Below, one piece after another: positions 24,301-37,000 of a stretch of DNA of 64,000 nucleotides. The notes under the pieces were generated by a model. The model was not told the DNA's origin. It saw nothing but the letters and a program-made list of their open reading frames with translations, and did no database searches. How positions within the stretch are numbered: the stretch's first letter is position 1; each line of letters starts with the position of its first letter. Origin of the DNA: Sarcophilus harrisii (taxonomy: Eukaryota; Chordata; Mammalia; Dasyuromorphia; Dasyuridae); assembly GCF_902635505.1 (NCBI RefSeq), contig NC_045427.1:54586539-54650538 (forward strand), given 5' to 3'. The translations under genes were made by a program, and so were the position numbers.

Positions 24301-27300
24301 CTTAGTGCAGTTTCAAACTATTAAAGCTTAAAGCTCTAGGGCATAATTTGTAGAGCACTTTGCAAGCTTAAAGCATGATAATAATGTTAGCTGTTGATGC
24401 CTTTTATTTTTACATCACTCACTTCTGGATATATTCCTCTTCCCCAAACCAGTGAGTCTTCCCTTGTAAAAAAAAAAATAAAACAGTTTTGAAAAACCAA
24501 GAGATGCAACTGTCTCCTCCAGGCATTGAGAGTCTCCCACCCTCCTAAGGAAAGGAAGGAGAGTTTGCATTGTTCTTAAGTGTCTTGCTTTGTATGGTTT
24601 TACCTAGGTGGATGTTTATATGTGTTTTTATTAAAAAGTCTGAGACTAGACCTCCTCAAGTGTAAAGAATAGGCAGGGATGTCTGAGTACATGATGATGA
24701 TGATGATGATGATGATACTGCTAACACATCAATAGCTCACATTTTTGCAGCACTTCAAGGCTTAAAAAACTTTCTCCAATAACAACCCTATGAGATAGGG
24801 AGGGCAAGTACTGCTACCCCATTTTACAGATGAAGAAACTGAGGCACAATCCATTACGTAGTAATTGGCAAATCCAGGACTTGAATCCAGATCTTCTGAC
24901 TAAATGGCAGTTTTGACAACTAGCCTCTGTACCAAAAGTCAGCTTGCAGAAGTCGGGGGAGTTCTTTCCCTGGACTCCTGGGAATCTCAGCTGAAGATCC
25001 TTCATCTTACTGTTTTTTTCTTTTTTTTAATCAAAGTTTTTTATTTTCAAAACATATGAATGGATAATTTTCATCATTCACCTTTGCCAAACCTTGTGTT
25101 CCAGATTTTTTCCTCCCTTCCCCCCACTTCCTCCCCTAGATGGCAAGTAATTCATTATATGTTAAAAAGCAATTCTTCTATACATATTTCCACAGTTATG
25201 CTGCACAAGAAATATCAGGTCAAAAAGGAAAAATGAGAAAGGAAACACAATGCAAACAATAAACAAAAACAAGATTAAAAATACTGTGTTGTGATCCACA
25301 TTCAGTCCCCACAGTCCTCTCTCTGGGCACAGGTGGCTCTCTCCATCATAGACCATTGGAACTGGCCTGAATCACCTCATTGTTGAGAAGAGCCATGTCC
25401 ATCAGACTTGATCATCATATAAATCCTGTTGCCATGCACACTGATCTCCTGTTCTGCTCACTTCACTTAGCTTTAGTTCCCTTCATCTTACTGTTGACAG
25501 CATCCCTGCTGCTCTCCCAGGGATCTGCAGTGGCCCAAGTATGATTGGATTGTGGTTCGAGGACCTGGGTTGGACCCCCAACTCTGCTACAGAAACCTGT
25601 GTGACTTCAGGCAAGGGGACCTTTTCGGGTGTTGCTTCCCCACTGAAAAATGAAGAAATTGAATCGCGTGGTCTCTGAGGTGCTTTTTAGCTCCATGATC
25701 TGATTTTCCTTTCTGTTCCCTCCAGTGTGTGACTTCTTCTTGCCAAATGAAACCCTCAGTGGGAGTGTCTCGGCTGTCCCCCAGCCCTGGTATATAGATC
25801 AACGCTTCACGCTGTCCATCCTCTGCATCCTCATCATTTTCCCTCTCTCTGCTCCTCAGGAAATCAGCTTCCAGAAATATACAAGGTACATCCACGTTTA
25901 GGGGTCGCTCCCTGAGAAGAGTGAGGACATGCTAAGTTCGGAGGTCTGGGGATTTTTCCCATGCATTAGGGATGGGACAGAGGTGTCAGTGATTATATTT
26001 CTCTCCTTTTAATTTTAGAATTTCCAATTTAGTATTTGATTGGGGGTTTTTAATTTGGTCTTTTTTTAGTTTTTTTAGTTGCAAGCCCAATTCATTAATC
26101 TTTTCTTTCTCTGTTTTATTCAAGTAAGCCTCTAAGGATATAAAATTCCCTCTTATTACCGCTTTGGCTGCATCCCACAAATTTTGGTATGACGTCTCAT
26201 CATTGTCATTATCTTGAGTGAAATTATTAATTGTATCTATAATTTGCTGCTTCACCCAATCATTCTTTAAGATGAGATTGTTTAGTTTCCAATTACTTTT
26301 TGGTCTATTTCCCCCTAACTTTTTGTTGAATGTAGTCTTTATTGCATCATGATCTGAAAAGAAAGCATTTACTATTTCTGCTTTCTTGCATTTAATTTTG
26401 AGGTCTTTATGTCCTAATATATGGTCAATTTTTGAATAGGTTTCCATGAACTGCTGAGAAGAAAGTATATTCCTTTCTATCTCCATTCAATTTTTTCCAA
26501 AGATCTAACATACCTAATTTTTCTAATATTCTATTTACTTCTTTAATTTCTTTCTTATTTGTTTTGTGGTTTGATTTGTCTAATTCTGAGAGTGCAAGGT
26601 TGAGATGATTATATTTCTCTAATAAACACACATCCTTTGGGGGATGGTTCGGATCTATGATTTCAGTAGTATAGGAAACTCTCACTGTGGAAAGTCTCTC
26701 CACCAATGCAGATCAATAACTTGCCTGTAACTTAGAATCCTTTTTTTTTTTTTTTTTTAATAACTTCTTATTGACAGAACCCATGCCTGGGTAATTTTTA
26801 CAACATTATCCCTTGCGCGCACTTCTGTTCCAACTTTTCCCTTCCCTCCCTCCATCCCCTCCCCTAGAAGGCAGGCAGTCTTTTACATGTTAAAATATGT
26901 GTAACTTAGAATCCTAAATAGTTTGGCTGGGGAAACTGAGAGTTCTGAGTGAGTTGTCCATGGTCGCACAGGCTGGATGAATCAAAGGCAGCAAGTCCGG
27001 TCCTCTTTTTATCATAATAAACTATTTTTCCCACATGGAAATAAAAAATCAGACTTAGTGCTGAAGGGGTGGGGGAAGTTCCCGGTGTCTCTCCATTCCC
27101 TTCTCAAATTTGGTTTTCAGGTCGGTTTTATCCAAGAGGAGGGAGGGCAGGACCTCTGAGTCGTGTGTAAATTGCTGGCCTTGTCTCTGGCTCAGCCACT
27201 ACCATGGCAGCCAGGAAGCCAGCCAGGTACGGCCCGTTTGGCTGGGCTTCTTGTTTCTCATTCATTCATGTTAACCTGATTACAAGCCAAGTGAGCCCAG

Positions 27301-27329
27301 ACTCAGCTCAGTGGGAGAATCCAACTAAG

Positions 27330-27371
<42 letters not shown>

Positions 27372-27922
27372 GCATCCTAGGTACGCTGGCTGCCTCCTAT
27401 CTGAGCCTCGTCATTGTGGTGAAGTATTACCTGAAGCCTGACAGCCTCCCTCCTGAGCCCCGTCTGTCCCCCAGGTGGGTGTGGGGAAGCTCTGGTTCCC
27501 GGGCTGGGCCCCTTTCCAGCATAGCCCCCCAGGCCTCTGTACTGGGATGGATGAGAATGAATGGGCGTCCACATGACTGAGAAAAGCATCATATCCAAAT
27601 ACAGTCAGTGACAGGAGCCCTTATGGGTTAAGACCTAATGAAAAGGGCCTGGTTGGGCTTAGGGCATAAAAAATGAAAGACCCATCTTTGGGGTCATAGC
27701 AAAGGTAGAGGAAAGTCCGTGGGTTCTGTAACCTTGCTTGGCAAATACAGAGTTAACCGTCCTGGGTTGGGAGGCAGCCTAAGGGTTCTAGTCACCAAGC
27801 ATTTATTAGGTGCCTACTGTATGACAGGTTCTCTGCTAAGCACAGGGGATACAAAGAAAGGCAAGAACAGCTCCTGCTCTCAAGAAGTTCTCAGTCTAAT
27901 GGTGGAGGCAACGTGCAAAGAA

Positions 27923-27965
<43 letters not shown>

Positions 27966-30900
27966 TGGAAATAAGCACTAAGACGAAGGAGGGTCAGAAG
28001 AGGCTTCTCTGTGGAACTGCAGTTGGGTTGAAGGAAGCTAGGAGCTGGAGATGAGAAGGAGGAGAGCCCCAGCCATGAGAGAGCATCAGGGAGACAGCCT
28101 GTAGTCAGGAGGGAGGAGTGTTTAGTGGGAGGAACGTTACTGAAGTGAAAAGAAAGCAAGGGATATAAGGAGGAAGGAAACTGGAAGGGTGGGAGGGGGC
28201 CTGGTTATGAGGGGCTTTAAAAGTCGGGGATTTTATATTTGATTCTGGAGACAATAGGGAACCCCTAGAATTGATATGATCAAACTTGAGTTTTTTTGGA
28301 TTCCATTTTAATTGTGTCCAACTCTTTGGGATCCCATCTGGAGTTTTCTTGACAAAGATCCTGGACTGGTTTTTTGCCATTTCTTCCTCCAGATCATTTT
28401 ATAGACAAAGAAACAGAGTAAAGTGACTTGTCCAGAGTGAGTGAGGCTGTATTTGAACTCAGGTCCTTCAGACTCAGCGTTCTATGTCATACTTATCTGC
28501 CCCAAAATCCATTCGATAGTTGAGTAGAAGACAGGTTAGAGCTGATGGATATTTAAGGCAGAGACCCCCTCTCCAAGGAAGCCATTGAAGTAGTCTAAGA
28601 TTGAGGTGATGAAGGTCTGCTCTAAGGTCGTGTCAGGGGAGTGAAATAGATAAGATACATGATAAAGGCAGAAGTAACTGACTGAATCACAGGGAGGGTA
28701 AAAGTGTGAGGGGCTGAGGATGATCGCTGGGTTTCAAGCTTGGGTTGACTGGAAGGATGGAGGGCCCTCAGTAATAAGGAGATTAGAAGGCGGGGAGCAC
28801 GGGAGGATGTGATGATGAGTTAAGTTTTGTAAATGTTGAGTAAGATATTTATAAGTTGTCCAGTTCAAGGTTGTCCAATAGACAGAGAAGTAAGAGTGAC
28901 AGTCAGGAGAAAGGTAAAGGCTGACTCAAATACATAAGCGATGATGATTGAAACCCTGGGAGCTGGAGAGAAAAGAGAAGAGAGTCCAGGATGGAGTTTT
29001 GTATGACCTGGATGAAGAACAATGAAAGGAGAGGGAGAAGGAAGGGGGAATGGACTGGGACTCAGGGTTTGTAGCTCTTGGGAGGAGTTGGTAGGTACAA
29101 TTAAATGGTTTCTTGGGAGTCACACAGAGGATCATTTCAGAAACCACTGGAGTCCATCCGTTTCTCTTGGTGGCACCAGATAGAGCTGAAATGTCAGTAA
29201 GAGCCGTACATCAGCAATGGCACTGAGAGTTGATTTCCAAAATCTCTGGGTATTCATTGCAGCCAGGAGCTAGGGAAATGGCGGGTAAATGCCCCAAACT
29301 GCAGTCAAAATCCCACCAAGTTTCTCAAGTACACCTGCTTCTTCAGCTCCCTGCCCTGTTCTGTGCCTTCCTTTGCTCATGGCAAACAAAGTGATAAAGG
29401 TGTAAATTCCTCTTCTCCCCTTCCCTCCATCCTAGAGAGGAACTGGCAGGATTGTATCCCATTTATCCCTCTGGGCTGAGAGCAGGCAGTGATCAAAGGC
29501 ACTTCCTGTCTTTTCCAAAGCCTGATGTTTATCTTGTGAGATTAAAAGCAGAATGTTTCCTGATATCCATTTGTACTTTCCCTACCTCAAATGTTAACTG
29601 GGATTCCAGTTTTTCTTTTTATTAAACACCTGGTTTCATCTATTTACAGGCCTTCCTCCTGGCTTGCTGTATTTAATGTATTCCCCACCATCTGCTTTGG
29701 ATTTCAGGTAATTTTAATTTGAGTATAGAAAGAAAAAAGCTTTAATTTTTTTTCCCTTTTTCTCTCATGGGTTGCCATGGTTAAAGAATTTGTCACCCAG
29801 TGGCCAATCTTTTGCTAATGAGCCTTTTCAGACTCAAGCAGGCTGGGCACTGGAGGAAAGATAAATCCTTTTGTCTAGAATTGATTCTAAAACTTTCCTT
29901 TTTGGGGGTAGAACCATCCAATCAATGAATAAGCATTTTTAAGTACCTCTTCTGAGTCAGGCACTGTATTTGACAAAAATAATCTGCTCCTACCCTCAAG
30001 AATTTTCTATTTGATCAGGGGAAATTGATTGTATATAATTAAAACACATAAAGTCATTACAGAAAAACTCTGGGGAGTGGGAATATAGGGGGAGAAGACA
30101 TCAAGGCAGTTAAGGGGATCTTAGAGATTATGGAAGGCATGGGAGGATGGCCATTGCAAAGCCGTGGACAGACCTAGGGAAGAATGTACCCACTTCATAA
30201 AATAGGACATATAATAAGATTAGAAATGTACGGTTGGGGCCAGGTTATGAAAAGCTTCAAATGTTCCAAAAGAGACTCTATATTTGAGACTGAAGGTAAT
30301 GGGGAGCTTAGTGAGTAGAGGGTGAGTTGACATGGTCAGATATAAACTTTAGGAAAATTACTTTGTTAGCTCTGTGGAAGAGGGATTAAATGGAAAGAGA
30401 TTTATCAGGGACTTGCAATATGCCCGCAGGTAGATTGCACAAGGCAGTCTGCATTATGCCTTTCAGAATCCAGGGTCATGTTGACACGGTGATGAAACAC
30501 TGGAGTTGGACTTGGATGATATAAAAGATAGCCTCCAGGAAATGAATGAGCAAAGCAGAAAGGGAGATGGGATAGTCATATGGTATCAGCTAGGGACAAT
30601 CTGAGTAGTTCCTGTAAGAGGCAGCAAATAATTTGGGTGGGAATTCAACAGGTGGAGAGGGAAAAGGGAAAAGCTCCAGGGATGATCCGACTATAGTCAG
30701 AGCAATGGGAAAATCTTAGGAAGTTAATGAGTTTGGGGACTGGAAGTAGTTCAGTGTGGTTGAGAATAAACTGTTGGAGGGGAGCAACTTTAAACAAGGT
30801 AGAGAGTCAGGGCGCTGGCTGTGCCATTATTGGGCATTTATCTACTATTTCCCAATCTTGTTGCAGTTTCTAGATGCTAGAGGGCTTTGAATTCCAGGCT

Positions 30901-30987
30901 GAGGAATTTGAATCTGGCTCGGGAGGAGATCGAGAAGCAAGTGACCCATAGTTCTTCTGAGGGCTTCCCTTCCCTTCTCCACTGGGA

Positions 30988-31037
<50 letters not shown>

Positions 31038-34000
31038 AAATGGAGAAATGGAGAATGTAGGTCTCTCAGAAAGTTAGATATTCTGGGGATACCAACTACT
31101 AACCCAAGGGACTTTTCTCTACACTTCTAAATATCTTTAGAAGTTAAGCCCTCACTGAGATAGTGACCATTCCTGCTGACTGCTTCTCTCCCCTCCCTTT
31201 CCAGTATTGACTACTTTTACCTGGTACTACCTGATGGGGGAGTCAGAATACCCCTCACTCCCCACCACTATTTCCATATTCTTCCCTGCCACCATCACTC
31301 AACACATTCTCCTCCTTTAGATTCTGGAGGATGATACAGCTAGGACCTTCTCCTTTCTTAATGAATTCAGTGTCTGACTTGCAGTCTTTCTCTCATTTGG
31401 GGATTTCGGCATATATTTAAATATCTCTCAAATTTCCTAATGTCCCAGATCCCTGATCTACTCAAGACCCAAAGCCTGTGCTTCCACAACACATCAACTG
31501 CACAGAAATAGTCGTGCCATAATGATCTTGGTATCACCCCCAGACTTTCTACTAATACATTCATGAACTCTGAAATTCCTTCATTGGCTCATAATCTTTT
31601 ATCATTCCATCTTTCCCTATGTCTTATGATCCCTCACTCCTTTCTTCTTCTGCACTGGGCCATTAATCCCTCTGCCATCACCAGGATATCACCCCTACAC
31701 TGGCTACATTCTTCTCCCTTCTATATCTGATTTATATTTGAGATGAGGAGAGGAGCAGAGGGAGTTCTCAGCAAATGGCCTGAATTTTTCCAGTGCCCTA
31801 TGAGAAAAGGGCCTTGACTGGAAGAGTTAAGCCTGAAAGTTGAGAGCCTGAAAGAGGAATGAAATGACTTGTACAACCACTGTGAAAAGTGAGATGGTGA
31901 ATCAGTTAACATGAAAGAATTCTTTCTTTGCTGTAGGGGGGACCCAGTTGAGATTAAATAATAGAATTGTAGTGAACTTAGTCAACAGTTTCATGATTTT
32001 TTTTTCCAGCTTTCTTTGCAGCATATGAATAGGAGCAAAGAAAATAAGTGATAAGAATAATCCAGTTTGGGTCTTGGCAAGCACGATTGAACAAAGAGGC
32101 CTAAGATTCAAGAATAGATGGTAATGTGTTCTACATATATTGGACTACTTGCCATCTAGGGGAAGGGGGAAGCAGGGAGAAAATTGGAACACAAGGTTTT
32201 GCAAGGGTCAATGTTGAAAAATTATCCATGCATATGTTTTGAAAATAAAACACTTTAATTAAAAAAAAGAATAGATGGTAATATATACCTCATCTCAAAT
32301 TATTCAGAGATCTTTCTTCATGGCTCCTTTTTTGCTCTGGTCTTGGACAAGAAATAACTCTCCTTGCCAAAGGCAATCCCTCTCTATGTAACCTTGATCC
32401 CATTCCCTCTGGACTTCTCCAGCAGGCTGCCTCCTTTATCACCCTCCCTTCAAGTTTCCTTCCCCACTTTATTATTTTTCCCTGCTGTTTACAAAGGAAA
32501 AGGGATGACTTCTGTCATCTGTTTCCTTAAAAACAAAAACAAAAATCCTCATTTGATCCAGCCATCCTTTATCTCTCCTACCCTTCACAACTAAATTATC
32601 AACCATCAACACTAGGTGTCTCCTCTTCCACTCCTTTCTCTTTTTAAAATCCTCTGCAATCTGGATTCTGGATCTCATCATTTAATTGAAACTGCCCTTT
32701 CCAAAAGTACCAGGGATTTCTTAATTTCCAAGTCTAATGGCCTTTTCTCAATTCTCATCCTTCAACTTTTCTATAGCATTCGATATGGCTGATCACCCTT
32801 TTCTAAATACTTTCTCTTCTCTCTGTTTTCCTGGCTCTGTTATCTGTCCCACTCCTCCTTCTCAGTTTCCTTTTACAGTTCTTTGTCCACGCCTCACCCA
32901 TAAAATTTGGGCATCCATAAATACAACATAAACAAAACAGATCTTGTTATCTTTTCCATCCCTACCCTCAAATCCTCCCTTCTTCCTACCTTCCCCATTA
33001 CTATTAAGGGTACCAGCATCTTCCCAGTCACCCAAGCTCATATCTTCAGAGTCATTTTCAACTCTTCTCCCTTATTTCTTCCTATTATTTTACTTTGTTG
33101 CTGTGTCTACTTTTGCAACATATTTAGGATAGGTATCCCTTCCTTTCCATTTACACAGCCACAACCTTAATTCAAAACCTTATTATCTTTCACCTGAACT
33201 ATTGCAATAACTTTCTACCTGGTCTTTCTCCCTTCAGTCTCTCCCTATTCCAATCCATCATCCATTCAGCTGTCAAGGTGATTTTTCTATAGCAGCAGTC
33301 TAACAATGTCACCACTCAATTACCTCCAGGATCAAATATAAATCCCTCTATTTGGCATCTAAAGTGGTTCATGATCTGACACCCTCCTACTTTGCCAGTC
33401 TTTTTATGGCTTACTATCCTCTAGACACCTTTATATTCCAGCAGTATTGACCTATTTGCAATTCCTTGAAAATAACATTTACCTCTCCATGCCTTCCTAA
33501 TAGCTGTCCCTCCTTACCCAGAACTCTGTCTCCCTCAACAGCTTTTGGCTCTCATGGCCTCCTTTAGGACCCAATTCAAATTCCACTTATTCTGGAAACC
33601 CTCACCTCAACTCTTGGATCTCATGGCTTCCTTTAGGACCCAATTCAAATCCCACTTATTCTGGAAACCCTCATCTTCAGCTCTTGGTTCTGATGGTTTC
33701 CTTTAAGACCCAATTCAAATCCCACTTATTCTGTAAACCTGTATCTCACCCTCCTAACTGTGTAAAGCCCTCCCTATTCAGATTCCCTTCTCTCCACTTT
33801 CTTTATATATTGCATGTACCTAATTGTCTATTTTCATCTTTCTCCATTAGAAAGTAAGCTTCTTTAGAACAGGGTCTAAAGTTTGCCATTTTTATATTCC
33901 CATTATTTAGCCCATAGTAAGTATTTAATAAATGGCTGTTGATTTGACTCAGTGACTTCTCAACCTCAGTGCTGACCTAGTGGTAGCAGCTCCAGTTTCT

Positions 34001-37000
34001 GCTCTTCTCATCTCTACTTAACACCAGTTATAGACGCCAATATGATTATAGTGAAAGAATGGTGGATTTGCTGTTAAGAGAGATGTGGAAAGAAAGAAGT
34101 GCTAAAGTTAGAAGGATCTGTGTTCAAATCCCACTTCTGATGCTTCCATATGACCTTAAGATAATTTCTTATCTTTGGACTTATTTCTCATCTGTAAAAT
34201 GAGGTGATTGAGCTAGATGGCCCTTGTGTTTTCTTGCAATTTCGAATCTATGATAATAATGTGTATGTGAGAAAGAGAAATAGAGACAAAGATTGTTTAT
34301 CTGTCTCCTCCTTTGTCTGCATTTCCTCTAGGAAACCTTTAGATCTTCTAATACGGTGATCAGCACTCCTTTCATTTTCTTCCTTCAAGGAAGATGTTTA
34401 TTTTTCACCCTTTCTCATTTTAATAGGATATTTTACAAAAATGCCAAAAAGCTCCCAATTGAACATTTTCCCCCTGCTACATTAAAAACAAGTCTTGGGA
34501 GACTGAATGTGGATCAAAGCATAGTATTTTCTCTTTTGTTTGTTTGCTTGCTTTTTCTTTCTCCCTTTTGTTCTGATTTTTTTTTGCACAACATGACAAA
34601 TATGGAAATATGTTTAAAAGCGTCTTTGACCTATATCAGATTACTTGCTGTCTTGGGGAGAGAGGAGGTAAGGGAGAAATGGAGAAAAACTGAAACATAA
34701 AGGCTTATAAAATAAATGTTGAAAGCTATCTTTACATCTATTTGGAAAAATAAAATACTATTGGGGGGAAGCAAGTTTTGGGGCAGTTGGGTGGTGCAGT
34801 GGATAGAACACCAGCTCTGGAGTCAGGAGGACCTGAGTTCAAATGTGACCACAGAAACTTAGTAGATTGGGCAAGTCACTAAATCATGATTGCCTTTCCT
34901 TCCCCCATCTCCTCAAACTCACCCCAAAAAATGGAGCAAGTCTTTGGGGTTGGGAGCAGGGTGTGGGGAAGGAGACATTTGGGGGCTATTTCCCCTTCTT
35001 CCCCATGACTGAGAGGACTCCTTTGCCCTGTTATTTCTTTCTGATGAGGATCTTGGGGGTCAAAGCTTTATCTCTAAAGCAGCCCCTTTTCTTTCCTCTT
35101 CACCCTTGCTTCCTAGTCGTTACCATCTGTAAGTCGTTGAAAGTCAGCTACCAGATTTTCCCCTTCTCTGCTTTTATCCCTTATTTTTCTCCAGAATCTA
35201 GAGGATGTTTTTGCTGTCAACGGCTTTCCGTAACAAGCCCTCCCCATCCCTGCAATGCTCACTCACAGCACCGGGGAGGGTACCGGGAGGCTGGTCTGCC
35301 CAAGGTGGTTGCCCAGATTGCCACAAGGGGGAGCCCCGATCCCCCTTTTGCTAGGCTTCCCCTCCGGTCTCTCCTAGCAACGGTGGCCAGGGCTGCTGTT
35401 GCCAGGCACCGTTGGATGTGGGGAGAGAGGTGCTGAGATGGACTCCAGCCTCCCCATCCCCCCCCCCCCCGGGGATGACGGGCATAGAATGGGTCCTCCA
35501 TGCTCTCGTGCGGGAGAAAAAGGATGGAGGTCCTCAACGGGATCTGAGGCGAGGAGAGGAAGCGCAGGGGAGGTGCTAGGTCGGAGGCAGAAGCCCCGGG
35601 GCTGGAGGGATTGTTGGAGAAGAAGGTGGAGTTGGGGGATAGGGACTTTATGGAATGGCATGGGAAGAGTGCTGGGGAAGAACCAGAAGACGTGCATTTG
35701 AATTGTTCTGTGGAAGAGAGAAAAGAGAGGGAGGGGAAGAGAGAAAAAAGGAAGAAAGAGAGAGAAGGAAGAAGGAAGAAAAGGAAAAGAAGGAAGAAAG
35801 AAAGAGGAGGAAAGAAGGAACAAAAGGAGGGAGAAAGAAAAGGAGGGAGGGGAAGAAAAAGGAAGGAAGGGAAGAGGGAGGAGGCAGGAAGAAAGGGAAG
35901 AAGGGAAATAGAGAAAAAATGGAAAAGAGGAAGAATGAAGCAAGGGAAGGAGGGAAATAGAGAGAGGAAGAAAGGAAAAAAGGAAAGGGAAAGGAGAAAG
36001 GAAAGAGGGAAAGAGAAGAAGAGAGAGATAGGAAGGATGAAAGGAAGGAAGGAAAAGAGGGAGAGAGAACAAAGAAGGAAAGAAAAGGAAAGATGGAGGG
36101 AGGAAGGAAAGGAGGGAGAGAGGGAGTAGGAAGGAAACAAGTACTTATTAATCTCTGACAAGGAGCCAAGACTCAGTTTTCTCCCAATAAGGTGAGGGGT
36201 TTGGATTCAATGACGTCTAAGGTTCCTTCCAGCTCTAGCTAGGTCTCTGACTGGTGGGGGAGAGGAGAAGGGATTGAGAGACCCAAGGCCAGGAGACAGA
36301 TTCACAGGCTCATAAATACTTCATAAGTCCTTGTGGACTGACTGACCCAAGAATAGTTTTCATCTGACCACAGGCTGAGCACGGGCAGCCCACACACAGG
36401 CCATTGGGCATCGCCAGGGAAAGCGAGGCTACAAAAGCTTTAGGGGAAGCTAAGAATGCCCTGTTTCTGAATTCTTGTCTCAGGGTAGAGACCCTAGGCT
36501 TGAAGTTGTGCTTCTATTCTGTGCTTGATTCAGGGGTCTGTGTCTCAATGAGGGCTGTGAATACCATGGCCTGTTCTCACACTTGGAAAGGGCTGGAGCC
36601 CCCATGGATGGGTGGGCAGTCATGGAGATGTTCAATGGGCAGAGCCCCTGTGGGTGGGTGGGCGGGCATGGGGGTGCTCAGTGACTTGCTCTGTTTTTCA
36701 GTGCCACGAAGCCAGCATATCTATCTACAGTAGCATGTACAACCAAAACCTCTCCCATTGGACCGTGGTGTCTGTGGCTGCCATGCTGGCCTGCTGCCTC
36801 ATTTATTCCCTGACAGGTAAAGGCCCACCTGGAGTTGGAGAAACAGCCCTTTCCTCCTCAACTTTTGATACTGGGGAGGGGGCCCTGAGACCACTGCTCC
36901 CACAGCGTGGCTATTATTGTCTGAGACCTCGGGGCACTCCTCTGAGTCTGTTTCCTCATCTGTAAAATGGGTATAATAAAACTGAAATGACAGGATACAA

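Noticed and set aside
27790-30850. LTR or retroviral origin for the dispersed repeats
   Set aside because: No terminal repeats, primer-binding site or gag/pol-like frames seen; the L2-like tail fits a non-LTR relic better.
34483-34781. Target site duplication around the L1 tail (caagtcttggg versus caagttttggg)
   Set aside because: One mismatch, and the right copy overlaps the start of a SINE; too weak to claim.
35259-36169. Long open frames (up to 300 codons) on both strands
   Set aside because: They lie on the homopurine tract, where stop codons are rare; composition is Lys/Glu/Arg or Ser/Phe/Leu only, with no domain or splice support.
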